Of a DNA stretch of 7,129 bases, positions 6,301 through 7,129 are shown one piece after another. The DNA lies in assembly GCA_025362615.1 (NCBI GenBank), contig JANYFQ010000503.1, positions 1 through 7,129 on the forward strand, read 5' to 3'. The stretch comes from Hymenobacter sp. GTDB taxonomy: Bacteria > Bacteroidota > Bacteroidia > Cytophagales > Hymenobacteraceae. The position numbers were made by a program, and so were the translations under genes. Under the pieces are notes generated by a model. That model searched no databases and had not been told where the DNA came from. It saw only the letters and a list, made by a program, of their open reading frames with translations. How positions within the stretch are numbered: the first letter of the stretch is position 1; each line of letters opens with the position of its first letter.

Positions 6301-6801
6301 TTAGGAAGGAATATTACGCTCTGTTTTTAAAGAATAAATTGTTGCTGATAAATAGAGTAAGGCTAATAAAATTGTTCCGCCGCATAGCATGAAAACTGCG
6401 CCGTTATGTACTCCAGTCATAAACATGGCCTCACTAAAACCATCCTCCCAGCCATTATAAAACGAATAGGCGGCGAACCCAAAGTCAATGAGCATTATAA
6501 AGATTATAGCATTAGATAGCAAAGCTATATTAAGACGCGTTCTAATTGATAGTTTGTTTATCCAATAATTTCTAAACGGCAGATAATCTTGCGTGTAATT
6601 ATTTCTGCGCGGTGCGATTATTAATGCTTCAAAAAGTACTGGAGTAGCAAAAAGCATCATGCAGAAAGTTCTGTCGAGATAAGGAACAAAAAAATTATCT
6701 GCTCCACTGTACTTGCCAATGGAAAAGTGCATGTCATACATCTTGACAGACGCTGCAATTAAGCAAAATACTGCCCAAATAAAAACAATTATTTTAATCA
6801 T
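6301..6801 (-). CDS. Four-helix membrane protein of unknown function
   Basis: 166-residue integral membrane protein. Hydrophobic segments lie at about 2-19, 44-63, 90-112 and 130-157. The first could alternatively be an uncleaved signal anchor. Between helices 2 and 3 is a basic, presumably cytoplasmic loop (PRRNNYTQDY to KLSIRTR), and between 3 and 4 a short acidic loop (NGWEDGFSEA). By the positive-inside rule both termini would be cytoplasmic. No catalytic motif or family is recognised. Composition is markedly AT-rich compared with genes left of 5700. It is the middle gene of a tight operon, 19 bases after the 81-aa gene and 23 before the zinc-ribbon gene, so the three are probably translated from one mRNA. 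Confidence 0.8.
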   Translation of the reverse strand: MIKIIVFIWAVFCLIAASVKMYDMHFSIGKYSGADNFFVPYLDRTFCMMLFATPVLFEALIIAPRRNNYTQDYLPFRNYWINKLSIRTRLNIALLSNAIIFIMLIDFGFAAYSFYNGWEDGFSEAMFMTGVHNGAVFMLCGGTILLALLYLSATIYSLKTERNIPS

Positions 6802-6820
6802 AAAATAGTAAGTATTTATT

Positions 6821-7066
6821 CTATTTGTTCACAAATCCTTTGTAAACCCAAATTCCCAACGCGCTTAAAGCATAGTAGATAAAAATGCCTATAAGAAATC
6901 CTGGTATGAATGAGTCACTTGGGTCTGTATAATATGTGTCCTCAGTAAAAGCTACACAAACTAGTCCAAGCAAAGAAGGGAATACAATCCAACCTGCTAT
7001 AACAGCTCTGTAGTAGCCAACTGGCAGCACTTTAAAAGGGCTGATGATTTTATTGATAAGATTCAA
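6821..7066 (-). CDS. Small two-helix membrane protein of unknown function
   Basis: 81 residues. An amphipathic, Lys-containing N-terminus (1-15) precedes two hydrophobic helices at about 20-40 and 54-75, separated by an acidic, Tyr-rich loop (TEDTYYTDPSD). The short basic end (YKGFVNK) suggests both termini are cytoplasmic. No family is recognised. It is the first gene of the AT-rich operon: a perfect TAnnTTTG box lies 35 bases upstream and the next start is 19 bases after its stop. Its AT-rich codon use matches the two downstream genes and differs from the GC-rich genes to the left, which supports joint acquisition. Confidence 0.75.
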   Translation of the reverse strand: MNLINKIISPFKVLPVGYYRAVIAGWIVFPSLLGLVCVAFTEDTYYTDPSDSFIPGFLIGIFIYYALSALGIWVYKGFVNK

Positions 7067-7100
7067 TGTTTAAGAAGTTATATGTGAGAAAACGATTGGG

Positions 7101-7108
7101 CAAACTTA
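7101..7108 (-). promoter_or_regulatory. Bacteroidota -7 box (TAAGTTTG) for the AT-rich operon
   Basis: The minus-strand reading TAAGTTTG is a perfect TAnnTTTG match. Transcription would start about 7 bases downstream, near 7094, giving a leader of about 28 bases before the ATG at 7066. The -33 TTG would fall at or beyond the window edge (7129), so it cannot be checked here. Confidence 0.6.
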
Positions 7109-7129
7109 CATATTCCGCCGGTACTGCCC

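Noticed and set aside
7098..7129. GGGCA...TGCCC inverted repeat at the right edge
   Set aside because: Five-base arms over a 22-base gap at the window border are expected by chance.

Overview
The window looks like chromosomal DNA from a GC-rich member of the Bacteroidota, most likely Hymenobacter or a close relative. The reasons are TAnnTTTG-type -7 promoter boxes, the near absence of Shine-Dalgarno sequences before well-supported starts, small beta-rich lipoproteins, and a secreted family that is typical of this phylum and is usually labelled 'asparagine synthetase B'. This is inferred from style and protein families, not from a marker gene.

Layout. Positions 17-3021 hold three minus-strand genes. 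A secreted AsnB-named protein (1756-3021) lies upstream of two lipoproteins (1129-1635 and 17-1072) whose C-termini share a sequence pattern. The two lipoprotein genes probably form one unit behind a promoter near 1661-1668. Divergent from these is a MacB/FtsX-type ABC transporter permease (3175-4413) with no ATPase gene beside it. The 153-base divergent gap contains a perfect 27-bp inverted repeat. Each arm is itself a GTAG-headed hairpin, as in a REP doublet (REPIN), and the right arm ends four bases before the permease ATG. Next, an approximately 300-base leader holds a 9-bp tandem repeat, a possible promoter, two mutually exclusive stems with a T-run, and five tandem 7-bp AACACCT-type units. 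These lead into a DUF1186-like/SEC-C zinc-motif protein (4717-5700).

From 5701 to 6064 there is no convincing gene. This stretch has a roughly 10-bp phased GATACGAT repeat and a strong 10-bp stem hairpin. From about 6050 to about 7108 the composition changes sharply: 18 of 60 bases are G/C in 6481-6540, against 44 of 60 in 4201-4260. This AT-rich segment carries a tight three-gene minus-strand operon encoding an 81-aa two-helix membrane protein, a 166-aa four-helix membrane protein and a 70-aa double-CxxC zinc-ribbon protein. A perfect TAnnTTTG box precedes it. None of the three has a function I can name, and the block looks acquired.

The best candidates for something undescribed are this AT-rich cassette, the REPIN placed as a 5' leader on the permease, and the attenuator-like leader plus heptamer repeat before the SEC-C gene. 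There is no evidence that these three act together.
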